From Dermatemys mawii (lineage: Eukaryota > Chordata > Testudines > Dermatemydidae), in the NCBI GenBank assembly GCA_007922305.1, contig ML677334.1, forward strand, positions 14,828,318 through 14,892,317: 64,000 nt of DNA. The letters run 5' to 3'. The notes under the pieces are model-generated. The model did no database searches and had not been told where the DNA came from. It saw nothing but the letters and a program-made list of their open reading frames with translations. The stretch's first letter is position 1, and every line of letters begins with the position of its first letter. Both the position numbers and the translations under genes were made by a program. Below, one piece after another: positions 11,441 to 23,499 of this stretch.

Positions 11441-14429
11441 TAGTCCCCATGTTTCTTTCCCAGATGAATCCAGCTCTGCACTGGAGAGAATTCTCTTAGG
11501 AAGCTTAGTTGAATTTTACAAGCCTGACTATGATGTTTTGCTTTTGCCATCAGAGCACATTACCCTCCCACAAATCTATAAACTGATCATTTTATAGATC
11601 AGTTTATAGATTTTTAGAGTTTGTTGCAAGCTTACCTGAGACAGAATTTGTTTTGGAGCTCCCCAAGTAGCAGTGCACTTCTTCCTCACCCTGACTTCAG
11701 GGTGCACATGTGATGCAAGTCCATGGAGCAGTGAGAGAGTGCAAGATACAAATTGGGGAACTCCCTGTCTGGGCTGTCAGCCATCACAATCTCTTGGAGG
11801 AAAGCAAAAAAAAAAAAGGGGAGGGGAGCTTGTTATCACCTCAGCAGTAGTGCCTCCACATACCACAGGGTGTACTGCCTTCTTGAAATCTTCATCCATG
11901 CCTCCATCTTCTCTCCAGTTAGCTAACCTGCTCATACCCCAACACTCTAATACCTAGTGTGGTGGGGATATAGCAAGTGTTCCTCCCACATGTGCAAAGA
12001 AACATATCTGCCATCTTCACTTGGCTTGCTTCCATGTTTTTTTAAGATACAGGTCCAAATTCCTTTCCAGTTCTGATTTCACTTGAGCCTTATCTGTGCT
12101 ACATTTTCCACCTTTGCTATTGCCAGTTGGACTACAATGGTGGTCCCATTTTTGTCAATATAGATAAAGACAAGGCCTATGTGTGGTTAACACATCATCA
12201 CAAATATGCTTCACCTTGTAAACATGCCTATAAAACACATATATTATTTACAGTTTGAGTGAGACCCTTTCATTCATATTCCTAATCCATGAGAGGAGGA
12301 AAGAGAAATCTTCCTGCTTCAATGAATCTACTACTGCAAAAATACTGCCACAGCACATTCTCCAGAATGAAAAGACTGTTACTTGTTTCTTGACATGGCT
12401 CATTCAAGTAAAGGTTTATTTTGCTGTGAAGATAAATTTTTGAGAAATTTCTATGTGTAGTATGATATAATTTTGCTGGGTTACATGAGAATTTGTGTGT
12501 AAGCACATATGATAGGCCTAAATATATGATATAGCAAATTATTCACTTACTAAGAGGCAATTTTAAAGGGGTACTTAATGAATGAGCACTGCCTACTCAA
12601 ATTATACTTATTGTACCTTCAATCAAGATTGCTGTGCTTCGATCACACTGGGCTATAAAAATGACCCTTTATCTCAGTGCTTGTCTTCATGTGTGTGTGT
12701 GTGTGCGTGTGTGTGTAAGTAATGTCAAGTTTAATTACAGAAACAATGACAACGTTGGAATCTGAGATTTCACATTAATTTAGTTTCATCATATGATTTT
12801 GTTTTACTTGAAAACATAATGTTAATCTCTAGCAATTTATGAGCCTGAGATGCAGGCTAACATATATTTTTAATATCTCTATAGCTTGCTGACAATGCAT
12901 TAAGAAGTAGGGGAAGAAAAATCATTTCTGTGCAGATACAGCACAAGGGAACCTAGAACATCACTAAGCTCAGGGCTAATCCTCCAAATCCATCTTTAAA
13001 GGGTTTATTTAAAACTTAAGCTGCATAGAAACCTATATCTCCTGGGTTGCTTTCCCAAATGAAGTTAATTTAGATCCCCTGGTTTCTTACACTGAGTTAA
13101 AAAAGTACCATGAACTGGGTGAACAAAATTAACTTGCTACCTCTTTCTATGTTGTACTTATCATTACTGTCAAAAAGAGTGTCAGAACAAAAGAAAAATA
13201 TATAGATTGTATGTTGCAAACATGCTGGGATAATTATACCCTGTATGTAAGTCCAATATTAATCCTAATTCTGAGTTACCATAGTGAGTAAAAAATAAAC
13301 AAACAATGAAATAGAAATTCTACACTTCAGTGCTGTTCTCAGTTCTTTAGACTATGCAAATAAATAAAATAAGCCTTTAAATTGATTAGAATATCAAGGG
13401 AATGAAGAGGAGTAATATTTAGTTTGCCACGCAGAAACATGAAGAAATGGTCAGCTGGATATGTGCGTGCACAATTTTTTCTTAAAAATTTGGACTGAAT
13501 TCTCAGTTACATCCACTCCAAGGTCCTTTTATTCAGTCTGATATGCAGTATACTGTCAGAGCAGTATAAAGGGGTTTTAGCATATCAGAATCAGGCCCTT
13601 CCTCTTCAAAATCCAGAGGGGCAGATACTCAGCTGGTGGGAATTGTCATAGCTCTATATTTACACCAGCTGGGGCTATGCCCTTGACATGCTAATATGAT
13701 GCCAAGAGAAACCAGGGGAAGTGGAAAAGTACACAGCATTTTGGAGGAGGATATTTTACGTATTCAGATGATCTATTCTCATTATCCAGGCTCCTTGTGT
13801 TACACAGCGCTGCCATACTTTTATGTCAGAAATACTATATACAGAGAAGTGGCCTTATTAATGCATAGGAGAACAAGGAAAAAAAAACCTGAAAAGAAAA
13901 ACTAGAGCACACAGAGTTTCAAGAAATGTTTGGTTAAATCAGGAAGATTTTCAAAACTGCTGAGGTGGATGCATATATAATACAACATGAAAAGGTTGGG
14001 ATACTAATATAGTATCCCTCTGAAATAATTTTGTGCATTCAGTGAAAAAAAAAATCAGTTGATCTAAATCTGTCTTTTTTGAGGACAACAAAAAAGCATG
14101 GCTGGAAAATTTCACCTATAACTGGTAGCTGTAAGTGTGTTAACTGTATATTGAGCATAGAGGAGAACAAGCTGCATGGAGCATGCTTTGTCTACTTTTT
14201 TGTAACATGTTTTTTGTTTGGTTGGGGGTTTTTTTTTGCTTGTTTGTTTGTTTTTGGTCGGTTGCTCATCTCCCCTAAAAGGTGCTAGAAAAATTCTCAT
14301 TCGCAGGTTAGTTTCAAGGAAGGCCTCTAGCTGAAATTTTACTTAAGTAACAGAGGCTACAAAGCAAATGGCTCTCTGCATCCCTACATCCTCCCAGAAC
14401 ATCATTGGCCTAAACTCAAGCAGAGAAAA
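11441..14429. other. Unannotated stretch with (TG)n and a foldback motif
   Basis: No gene. It holds an A-run at about 11806-11817, a (TG)n tract at 12690-12717, and a short inverted repeat at 13630-13672 (agctggtg...caccagct) that also occurs at 24637-24693. Short open frames show no domain. Confidence 0.5.
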
Positions 14430-14832
14430 CTTAACAATTTTCCCTTTCAGTTCCCCTTCTGCAAAGTGGGGATAATAATCAGGGGCAGCTCTATGATTTT
14501 TGCCAGCCAAAGTGCGACAGTCAGGCAGCCTTCAGAGGCACACCTTCGGGAGGTCCGTTGATCACATGGCAGATTCAGCAGCGTTTCTTTGGGAGGTTCA
14601 CCAGTCTCGCGGCTTCGGTCTACTTGCTTGGGGCGCTGGTGCCTGGAGCTGCTCCTGATAATAATAATTCTTTCTCCCATCCTTTGTATTGTCTACTTTG
14701 ATTGTAAGCTCTTGGGGCAGAAACCATCTCTTACTATGTGTATCTACAGTTTTTAGCACATAGAGACCCTAAATACACTCAGGATCCCAAAGTGCTACTA
14801 TAGTACTACTACTACTAATAATAATAATAGCA
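14430..14832 (+). repeat. SINE (MIR/tRNA-type), split by a hAT MITE
   Basis: The left part ('cagttccccttctgcaaag', 'ggggataataat') and the right part ('gtctactttgattgtaagctcttgg', 'ggcagaaaccatctcttac', then 'gtgctactatagtac' and an (ATA)n tail) are consecutive parts of one amniote SINE. They are separated only by the MITE at 14480-14657. The trinucleotide tail (cta/ata)n ends at about 14832. Confidence 0.7.
14480..14657. mobile_element. hAT-type MITE with exact 8-bp TSD
   Basis: The ends CAGGGGCAGCTCTA and (reverse complement of the right end) CAGGAGCAGCTCCA form terminal inverted repeats. Both flanks read ATAATAAT (14472-14479 and 14658-14665), an exact 8-bp duplication as expected for hAT. 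The 178-bp body is GC-rich and non-coding. It lies inside the SINE at 14430-14832, so it is the younger insertion. A relative is at 52336-52521. Confidence 0.9.
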
Positions 14833-15062
14833 AAGCACAATTTACAAACAGCAAATAGAGGAAAACTCTCAGAGAGGAGGTAGGAAATGTAATTTTTACT
14901 GTGCCTCACTTGTGCCAGCCAGATGAGATCATGCATGAGATATCTGGGAGAGCATTCTGGCTGAATATTTGGAGCATCATGAGGTGCAGAACTCAGGCAA
15001 ATATGCAGTCCTAGGATTCCACCATTGACTGTGAATTTCACTGTTTTCCCAATCAAAGATAA

Positions 15063-15260
15063 CCAGCAGATAGGACCCTAACGTGAGGGACCTGGGTTCA
15101 TTTCCCTTCTCCACTTAGGGCTTCCCTTGTGGCCTTGCCCCCTTTCTTTGATTCAGTTCTCCATTTATAATAGCACTGCCCTACTTCCCCAGGGTGAGGT
15201 GTCTTGAGGATAAATCAGTGAATATTTTTGAGGTGACCAGATATTATATTAATGGGACTT
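15063..15260 (+). repeat. MIR-like/tRNA SINE relic
   Basis: 'gggacctgggttcatttccc' resembles a B box. It is followed by the order usual in this SINE: 'cttgtggccttg', 'cagttctccatttataata', 'gcactgccctacttccccagggtgaggtg', 'gaggataaat'. It is a decayed copy. Confidence 0.55.
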
Positions 15261-16079
15261 TATTCCCATTAAGAATAAATTTATTCCAGTTAAGATAATT
15301 TTTTAAAAAATCATTACTTTTAAATACATAGAAACACAACAAGGAGAGAATGTAAATAAAATTACCATAAAACAGAGGAAAAAATAAACAGATGGAGCAG
15401 AAATTATACAGAGGAAGTATACATGTGGAAGGAGGATTGTAAAGTCAACCACATAAAGGAAAAGAGAGAAATTATTAAAATCAAAAGGAAATGTCACAGA
15501 AAAGAATATTCTATCACATCATGCAAATATGCTCCAGCAAAATGTAAAGTAGAAGTGATGCGACAGTGAAATCACCTTGAAGGTGTATAAAAAGTAAATT
15601 ATATACAGTAACAATAAATACATAAATGATAGCTTGCTTAAATAAGATGTCAAAACCACAACCCACCTCTCTTCACCTTTTCCTATCATATATTTATACT
15701 TTGTGCCATTTAACTAACCTATCTTTTCTTTCTCACAGAGTTGAATGTATCTTAATGGGAAAGGTGATAATATTAAATAAAGTAAAATAAAACTAGTGGC
15801 TTTCTTGCAATAAAGTATCTGACCTGAAGTCTGAAGAGGCTTAGTTCTGAAACTGAGTCCAACCCATTCAACAGAAGTCTGCTGTGTAAGGTGTTCATTG
15901 AAATATTTATTGCCACTCTGAAATGTATTATCTTGAAGGCAACAGAGAAGACTAGGGCCTGTATTAAATTATACTTGTTGCATACCAAAAGAAACATTAA
16001 TTTCTATTTTAATACAGCAAATGAACCTTATTTTAGAGGTGATCCATCAGTGTCTAGACAGAAGTTCTGACACTTTCCT
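15261..16079. other. Unannotated AT-rich stretch
   Basis: No gene or identifiable repeat seen. Confidence 0.45.
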
Positions 16080-16960
16080 GGTTTAAGGTATCATTTCTCT
16101 GACCCTTTTTGCTGCCATATCACACTGCAAAGTCATATCTATTTTGCTGTCCACTGCACTACCAAGTGCATCCACTTACAGCATCCACTTTCCAGGTTAC
16201 TCTCTATACAGTATATATCTTCCCATGGTTTTAGATATTAGTGTCACCATCCCAGGAAAGCTGCCACTGCTGTGACATTTTTGTACTCCCTGAAGTGCCC
16301 TCCCTTTCAAGTGACTGGCCTGTTCCCCCGCTACTCTTTGGGTGGGATCCTGTGATCCAACCACTCCCTGACTGGATCTTTTGGTTATACCCCCATGATT
16401 GCCAGCTGTGATACCTAGTGGGCCCAATGGGCTTGGCACCTTCAAGAGTTTTCCTGCCGGAACCCTTGGACAGTAACAATATGCAGTGACATATACAGTT
16501 TCTTCAGAACATCGTATGATTTATTTTTCCAAAAGATTTTAAAATGCTTTAAGAGATTAACACTCGTACTGTCTTACCTATGCTTGGCATTCCCCTCCGG
16601 CCCTTAGCAATGAGTGATTTAGTCTCCCCCTCTCTCCCAGTGTCTTGGGAGCCAATTTACAGCCATCTTGTTATAGACCCCTGACTCTGTCTGTGTCAGT
16701 CTCCCTTTCTGTAGGACAGATCTTTTAACAGACAGGTGTCTTTTTTTCTCTCCCTAGTCTCAGCTTTTGCAAAATAGTTGGGTAACTGGGATTCGGGGTG
16801 AGGTGTCACCTCTTCACTGCTATAAACCTGGCTATTGCATTTGAGTATTGGGTGGGATGCTCCTTATCTAAGTCATTATTTTACTTTGGTTTCCTGCTTG
16901 GTTTGGTTTCCTGCTTGGTTTCCTTAAAACATCTCCTTTTTGCTCTAGCTTCATAGCAAG
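16080..16960. repeat. GC-richer repeat-like block, unclassified
   Basis: This block is pyrimidine-rich and more GC-rich than its flanks, which in this window usually marks LTR-derived sequence. Near 16890-16925 'ggtttcctgctt' is duplicated in tandem. Two overlapping open frames of 82 codons on the minus strand (16197-16479) have no domain. I do not recognise the family. Confidence 0.25.
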
Positions 16961-18169
16961 GAACCCATCATAAACAAATAGACAGAGATCTGCACAGTAT
17001 TCATAAAAAGATACAGTTATGACTTAGTTCTGTATATTAGTGCTAAGTATTACTGAATGTGGGGATAACCTAACCACAGGCAATGATAGTCTTGGGTTCC
17101 AAGTGGCCTAGTATTTATGAATTACTAAGCTCATGAGGTAACAATAAAAAGATCAGGATGCCTAACTTTAAAATTGCAACCCAGCATATGAAATCTGTAT
17201 CTCTGGAATACCCACTAAGCAGTTAAGTTGACTTGATTTATGTAAACTGGTTGCAGTTCACATCTAAGCTGTAGAAAGCAAAGCTTCATTGATATTAACA
17301 CTTAAGAGGGTTCAAGAGGTTTCAACAGCTTTATGATATTTAAAATATAATCCTTGTTATTAAGGGAAAGTGGTCTGTTTCATTCTAAGTCATACACTAA
17401 AATATATCAATTGTCAAAATAATTAAAATGTTGCCAGTTGAATATGGAATGAAATCATAATCAAAGCTTTTGCAGGCATGCCTCAGATATAAAAAAGTAT
17501 AGATTGCTCTAACCCTTTAGATAATTAAGCAATATGTTTATCAGAAAAAAAGCTTACTCTGACAGGCACTCCAAAGCACAGGGGATATTTATCAAACAAT
17601 ATAATCTCATACTTAAGCACCTCTGAGCTCACGCTATTAGGAATCATTTAAAAGTAATGAGGAATATTGCAGTTTTTACAGATATTAGCACCTAGAACTC
17701 TATTGCTCAGGGAAGCTACAAAGTGGGAACAGTGGAGACATGATAAATGAGTGGATGCTCTGAAACAGTAATAAATTGCTATTTGGCCAGTAATTTTGCT
17801 GATAAGAAAGAAACCAATATAAAATGCTAGTATTTGAATTCTATATTTCTTCAGTAAAACAAGGAAACTTTTTAGTTTTCTTTTACTTTTTTTTAAAAAA
17901 AATGTTTCATGTAAATTGATTGCTCTTGAAAAGTGCAAAGTTGACAGCCCTGGAGACCGAGGTTTATCTATACAACAGGTGTAGTACAGGCACTAGCAAT
18001 GTCTTCTTCCACACATTGACAAATACCAGCGTGCTGCAGCCCTGGGTTGAAGTCAGTGGAGCTATGACCATTTACAACTGCAGAGTTTCCTCCTGGAGTT
18101 TCCATACTTTCTCATTCCCTGATTTTTCTGGTACTTTTAGCACCAATGGGTATTTTAATGATTTGACGC
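16961..18169. other. Unannotated AT-rich stretch
   Basis: No gene or identifiable repeat seen. Confidence 0.45.
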
Positions 18170-18400
18170 TGCAGGTATGTTTATGCGACAAAAAAAGTGA
18201 GAGCACTACATCTGAGACCCCAGGTCAATTGACTTGGGTCTCTCACTCCTCGGGACTTGGAACTTGAGCTCCAGCCAAGCCCTAACATCACCAGTGCTTT
18301 TTTAGCTCCACAGCCTAAGCCCTGCAAGTCCAATCAATTGATCCAGGCTATGAGACACAATGCTATGGTTTTTTTTCTTTGCAGTGCTGGTGTTTGCATG
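18170..18400. mobile_element. Possible decayed foldback DNA element
   Basis: The segment contains mirrored motifs such as 'gtcaattgacttggg' and 'ccaatcaattgatcc'. Its ends are loosely complementary ('gcaggtatgttt' and 'tttgcagtgctgg'). This is consistent with an old palindromic MITE, but the arms are too diverged to set boundaries. Confidence 0.35.
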
Positions 18401-20662
18401 GATATAACAATTAATCACTGCAGCAGTGAACTATTTTTACTGGCTATGTGTATAATTATTTTACTAAAAGGAATTGTACCACAGATGACAACAAGCATTT
18501 CTCATGATCCATTTAAATTAACAGAACTTTTAATTCTATCTCTAGAAGCCCCTTGTGGGGTTGCCCATCGATGTTATAACTGCATCATATTTACTCTTAT
18601 CATAGATTTGGTTTAATAAAATCTTACAGAACATTTAGCTTTAAATGCCATTACTGAAATGTTAATTTAATAAGAAATCCTTATTGAGTCAAACTCAGTT
18701 GGTTTCACAAGTGGACAGAACAGGCAACATACTAATTATGTGTGTGTGTGTGTGTGTGTGTACAGACTTTTTGGCAAGAAAGCTTTAGGTATGTTCAGGG
18801 CTGTTGTAAAGTACTCAAGTGAAATCTTGGCCTCACTTAAGTGGCAAACCTCCTGTAGACTTCATTGGATCTCAGATTTCACCTCTACTATTGAACATAA
18901 CTTCCATCTGATCTGAAAAGAAGAAGAAAAACAAAAAAAACCCACAGCTTTATGTTGGACTAGCTGAATTAGAATTAGCTTCCTGTGAGTGCATCCTACA
19001 CATTCCTCCATGATCAGCCTTATACCAGATAAGATTTAATTGTGTGTAATTTGGCTTTAACAGTGCCAGGCTGCCAGTAAAAATTGGAAATCTTCACACA
19101 GACACCTACTCTCTCCTTCCCAGAGAAGGGGTAACGCTTCAATGTTCATGTTGTAATATCTGGACTACTAAACCTGTTTAGTTTTAAACATCTCATGAGC
19201 TGTATCTGGACTGATTACTTATGCTTTGAACTCCTGATGTGTGGATAGCAAAGTCAAATGTAAACAATGACTCAGTAGCTGGATAAGTGACTGCGTCACA
19301 TCAGTGTGTATTGCTGTGCTCTGCCATTGCAAGGTAGCGGTCTTCTCCGCTCTGCTTGGTTTTTACTAAACACTTTAAACAGTGGATTCTGAAGCAAAGG
19401 TGTCTTTGTTTGTCCTACGCCATGAACATTCATGTTTCTTCAGCTCTAAATTTAAAAATAGGTATCGTCGTCCACTACAATGCACGTACAGGCAGATCCT
19501 GCCACCCTCACTCTCCTAAAGAGTTCTTACACAAGTAGTCTGATTGAAATCAGTAGGGTTACTCACATGAGTAACGGCTAATAGTATGAGTATAGCACAT
19601 AGTCCTCATTTTCTAGTGTGACAAGTCCTGATGCTACACTTCACCCTGGGTAAGATGGCATGTTGTGACGAATCATGGGCTCTGTAGAATATGACATGTA
19701 ATGCTTGAGGCAAAAGAGATGCTTTAGAACTTCATTAATTTGTACATTTATTTGACACATAAACACCCTCCCCGGTCTTTTCACTTTAACACAAAATAGT
19801 TTAATATTTTGCTCCTCCTATAACATAAATCAGCCAGCCAAGAAGGATTGTGTGGGTTTTTTTTAAATGGAGCTCTCTATTCAATTTTAATGAGTCTCAG
19901 AGCTAAATCTCTGAGCACTGCTTTCAAAAACTTTAAGATGTATTTAGGAGGCTATTAGCCCTTAACATTAGGTCCAATACTGCACTCCTTTACTCAGCAA
20001 AATACCCCTTTGAAAACAATTTTCTGAGTAAAGAGTGCAAGGCTGTCACCTAAATAAATTACTGAGGGGAAGAAAAGGTTTCTTTTAATAACAACCAAGA
20101 AATAACAACATCAAGAACTAGCTACAGTGTATGGATGGTAACTACTTTCTCATCATATGGCTATGGCTCATATTAAGCCCAATGCCCACATTCTGCAATG
20201 TGCTGAAGGTAATGGGAATTGAGAGCTATCAGCACAAAATAGGCTCAGTGTATATTTTGAGGTGTTTGAGAACACTTTTTAATAAAGGGAAAGGATAAGA
20301 TATGGGAACTATCTGTCTACACTGATCTCTTGGCTTTCTCTGCATCTTAGGGAGAATTGAGAAAATTGTGACACTTCGGGGGGAAGGTGAATCAGGTACT
20401 CAGAACTGACTTATTAAAGGCTGTAAAGGAAATGTAGAAATTACCATTGAGAGAGAGGTAAAGATTTGCAATAGATTAAAAACTAGGTAAGAATAGAAAT
20501 AAATGGCCAATACTTAGCATGGAAAAAGGTTAATACATTTGATGTTGTGAGATGCTTTGGTGATGGAATTTTGTGTCTGAGAGGACCCAATTTAAGTGAG
20601 TCACAAGCTGATCTGCTGCGCTAAGATTGTGACTATAAAGGACCATTAATACAGACTGATGC
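18401..20662. other. Unannotated stretch with (TG)n
   Basis: No gene. A (TG)n microsatellite lies at 18739-18762. The rest is AT-rich without a supported feature. Confidence 0.5.
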
Positions 20663-21498
20663 TGTCAGGGTTCCCTACCCACTTTGAACTCTGGGGTACA
20701 GATGTGGGGACCTGCATGAAAGACCCCTCCAAGCTTATTTCTGCTAGCTTAGGTTAAAAACTGCCCCAAGGCACAAATCCTTTCCTTGTCCTTGGATGGT
20801 ATTGCTGCCACCACCAAGTCATTTAGACAATGATTCAGGAAAAGGACCACTTAGAGTTCCTATTTCCCCAAAATATCCCCCCCCCCCACCACTTCACCCC
20901 TGTTCCTGGGGAGGCTTGAGAATAATATACAAACCAATAGGTTAACAAACTGAGCATAGACCCCACTCTTGCATTTTTAAGGATACTAAAAAACAATCAG
21001 GTTCTTAAAAGAAGAATTTTATTATAAAGAAAAAAAGTAGAAGAAGCACCTCTGAAAAATCAGGATGGAAGGTAATTTTTTAGGGTAATAAAAATATTTA
21101 AAACACAGAGGATTCCCCTCTAGGTTCAACTTCAAAGTCACAAAAACAGTAATAAACCTCCCTCTTAGCATAGGGAAAATTCACAAGCTAAACCAAAAGA
21201 TAATCTAACACATTTTCTTACTATTACTTACAATTTTGTATATCTATATGTATCATTTCAGGCTCTTGTTAGGAAATGTTTTTGGTTTATTTTCCCTCCT
21301 CCCCTTGTCTCTCTCTCTGTCCAAGAGGACACACACAAAGAGAGCATAAACAAAACCTTCCACCCATCCCAGATTTGAAAGTATTTTAATTCCTTATTGG
21401 TCCTTTTAGTCAGATGCCAACCAGGTTATTTGAGCTTCTTAACCCCTTTTCAGGTAAAGGAAAGATGTTAAGCTACCCTTAGCTGTATGTTTATGACA
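20663..21498. mobile_element. Solo LTR with 5-bp TSD GATGC
   Basis: The element begins TGTCAGGGTTCC and ends TTTATGACA. It is flanked on both sides by GATGC (20658-20662 and 21499-21503). At 836 bp, with TG...CA ends, an exact 5-bp duplication and no internal region, it is a solo LTR left by recombination between two LTRs. The text resembles a common turtle ERV LTR. A C11 run lies at 20877-20887. The original proviral strand is not certain. Confidence 0.85.
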
Positions 21499-21848
21499 GA
21501 TGCTTTCACCATATTGTATATATTCCCACCTGTCTCTTGGGTTCCTTGATGTTTTTGGTCTTCAACTTCTCTTTCTCTTGCCACTGGTATTTCCTTTCCC
21601 ACTTTCCCCCATTCTTCCATTGTCCCTTTTCCTTTGATCTCCATTACTTACCTTCCTCCAGATCAGCACTTCCCTAGTGCTCAGCAACTATCCCTATCTG
21701 CTTCCTTCACAACTACTGCTACTTATTCAATTCTCTCTTCCACTCTTGTAGCATATAAGCATTAGGTGGTATCTCGTTAAATAGCTGGTGTGGCCTCCAG
21801 TAATCCTCACTCTCTTCTATGTTTCAGGAACCACTAGAGCTCTGCCAG

Positions 21849-21897
<49 letters not shown>

Positions 21898-22674
21898 CAC
21901 ACACACAGAGAGAGAGACCTTGCATGTTGTATATTGTTCATAAACATGGTTATTTGGACCTAATCTTGTATGTGTGGTTTTTTTGTATTAAATTTGTTGT
22001 GCAAAAAAGTAGACACAATTCCTTCTATCCCACCTTCAGAGCATGACAACATATAAATCAGGAGAAAAGGGGTTAAGAAGCTCTTTTTGTGTTGTTTTTA
22101 TTAAAACCTCAGATTCTGCTCATGCTCTCAGATACTGCATGCCTTCTTGGTGTTGATCATATTACAGATAAGAATCTTCCTTGAGTTCTCCTGTCATTTC
22201 TACCTTTGTTATACTGTTTTCCTTCACAGAAAATGATTTCTTTTTGCCATTCTCTAATCCCTAAGCAACATAATTGTTTTGTTTGTTTTCAGTAGAAACT
22301 GCAGTAGTTGATTTGGAATCAGAAGCCTGCTTCATTGATAACTTGCACTGTCTCTTTTTTCCTATTATGAAACCCACTTGTTCTGTAGATAGCATATTAC
22401 AGTTGCAAAAATGCACCATAAAGCTGGGAAGCAAGAAATATTTAGGAAAATTGTATTTGGATTGATTTACTGATAGAATTCTGTAAGTACTTTTTTAACT
22501 AACTAAAAAGACGTAGGGAGAAAAAAGATCTTGGATTTTCAAGATGAAAAGATGCCTGCAATTCAGAGAGATTACTGTTGATTGATGGAGTGCCATTTTT
22601 GCTTATAGCTTTTTTTATATAATTTTGCATGTGTGTCTGTATACCTGTGCATATACAGGGAGGGGTATGTGTGT
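21499..22674. other. Unannotated stretch with a compound microsatellite
   Basis: No gene. The only clear feature is the (CT)n(AT)n(AC)n(AG)n tract listed separately. The 75-codon open frame across it owes its Leu-Ser run to the repeat. Confidence 0.5.
21853..21917. repeat. Compound microsatellite (CT)n(AT)n(AC)n(AG)n
   Basis: Four dinucleotide repeats follow each other directly: about 18 CT units, then AT, AC and AG. Confidence 0.95.
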
Positions 22675-23463
22675 TGTGACAGGATCAGGCCAGATGGCTA
22701 CAGGAGAGTGATAGAAGGCAGATATATCAGTCCCAGATTAAGCAGGTCCCTCCTTCCTGGGTAAGGTAATGAGGTGATTCCAGAACAATCAGGAACTTGC
22801 TGGACCTAATTAAGGCAGGCAGGCTAATTAGGACACTTGGAGCCAATTAAGAAGCTGCTAGGCAGGCTAATCAGGGCATCTGGTTTAAAAAGGACCTCAC
22901 TTCAGTCAGTGAGGGGTACGTGCAAGGAGCTGGGAGCAAGAGGCACTAGGAGCTGAGCGTGAGAAGACATACTGCTGGAGGATTGAGGAGTACAAGCGAT
23001 ATCAGACACCAGAAGGAAGGTCCTGTGGTGAGGATAAAGAAGAGGTTGGGAAGAGGACATGGGGAAGTAGACCAGGGAGTTGTAGCTGTCACACAGATAT
23101 TACAGGAGATACTCTAGATAGCTGCAATCTACAAGGCCCTCTGCTGGAACCTGGAGTAAAGGGTGGGCCTGGGTTCCCCCCGATTCCTCCAACTGTCTAC
23201 TTGATACCAGAGGAATTCACCTGGATTGTGGCTTCCACCAGAGGGGAAGGTCTCTGACCTGTTCCCCAACTCTCTAGGTGGGTCAGCAGAGACTGTGGGG
23301 ATTGTTCTTCCTTGTCCCCGTGCTGGCCAATGATGAGGTTAGCTGAGTGAATGGCAGATTTGGCCACAAAAGTGGCCAAACTGAGGGCTGCTGTGAATCT
23401 CTGAGGCGAGCAAATCCACCAATAAGTGCAGGACGCACCAAGGCAGAGGAAGAACTTGTCACA
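22675..23463 (+). mobile_element. Solo LTR with GTGTGT target duplication
   Basis: The element starts TGTGACAGGATCAGG and ends CTTGTCACA, giving short inverted ends TGTGACA/TGTCACA. Both flanks read GTGTGT (22669-22674 and 23464-23469), compatible with a 4-6 bp duplication. A weak TATA-like 'tttaaaaagg' lies near 22883. Downstream of it is a purine-rich leader-like stretch. The 789-bp text resembles a repeated turtle LTR. No internal region is attached. Confidence 0.8.
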
Positions 23464-23499
23464 GTGTGTATGTACATAGTATGTACATAGTATTTGTAA

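Noticed and set aside
11152..11499. 115-codon plus-strand frame in the LTR-like repeat
   Set aside because: It lies within LTR-like repeat sequence, overlaps an opposite-strand frame and has no protein features.
21819..22046. 75-codon frame with a Leu-Ser run
   Set aside because: The run is the translation of a (CT)n microsatellite.
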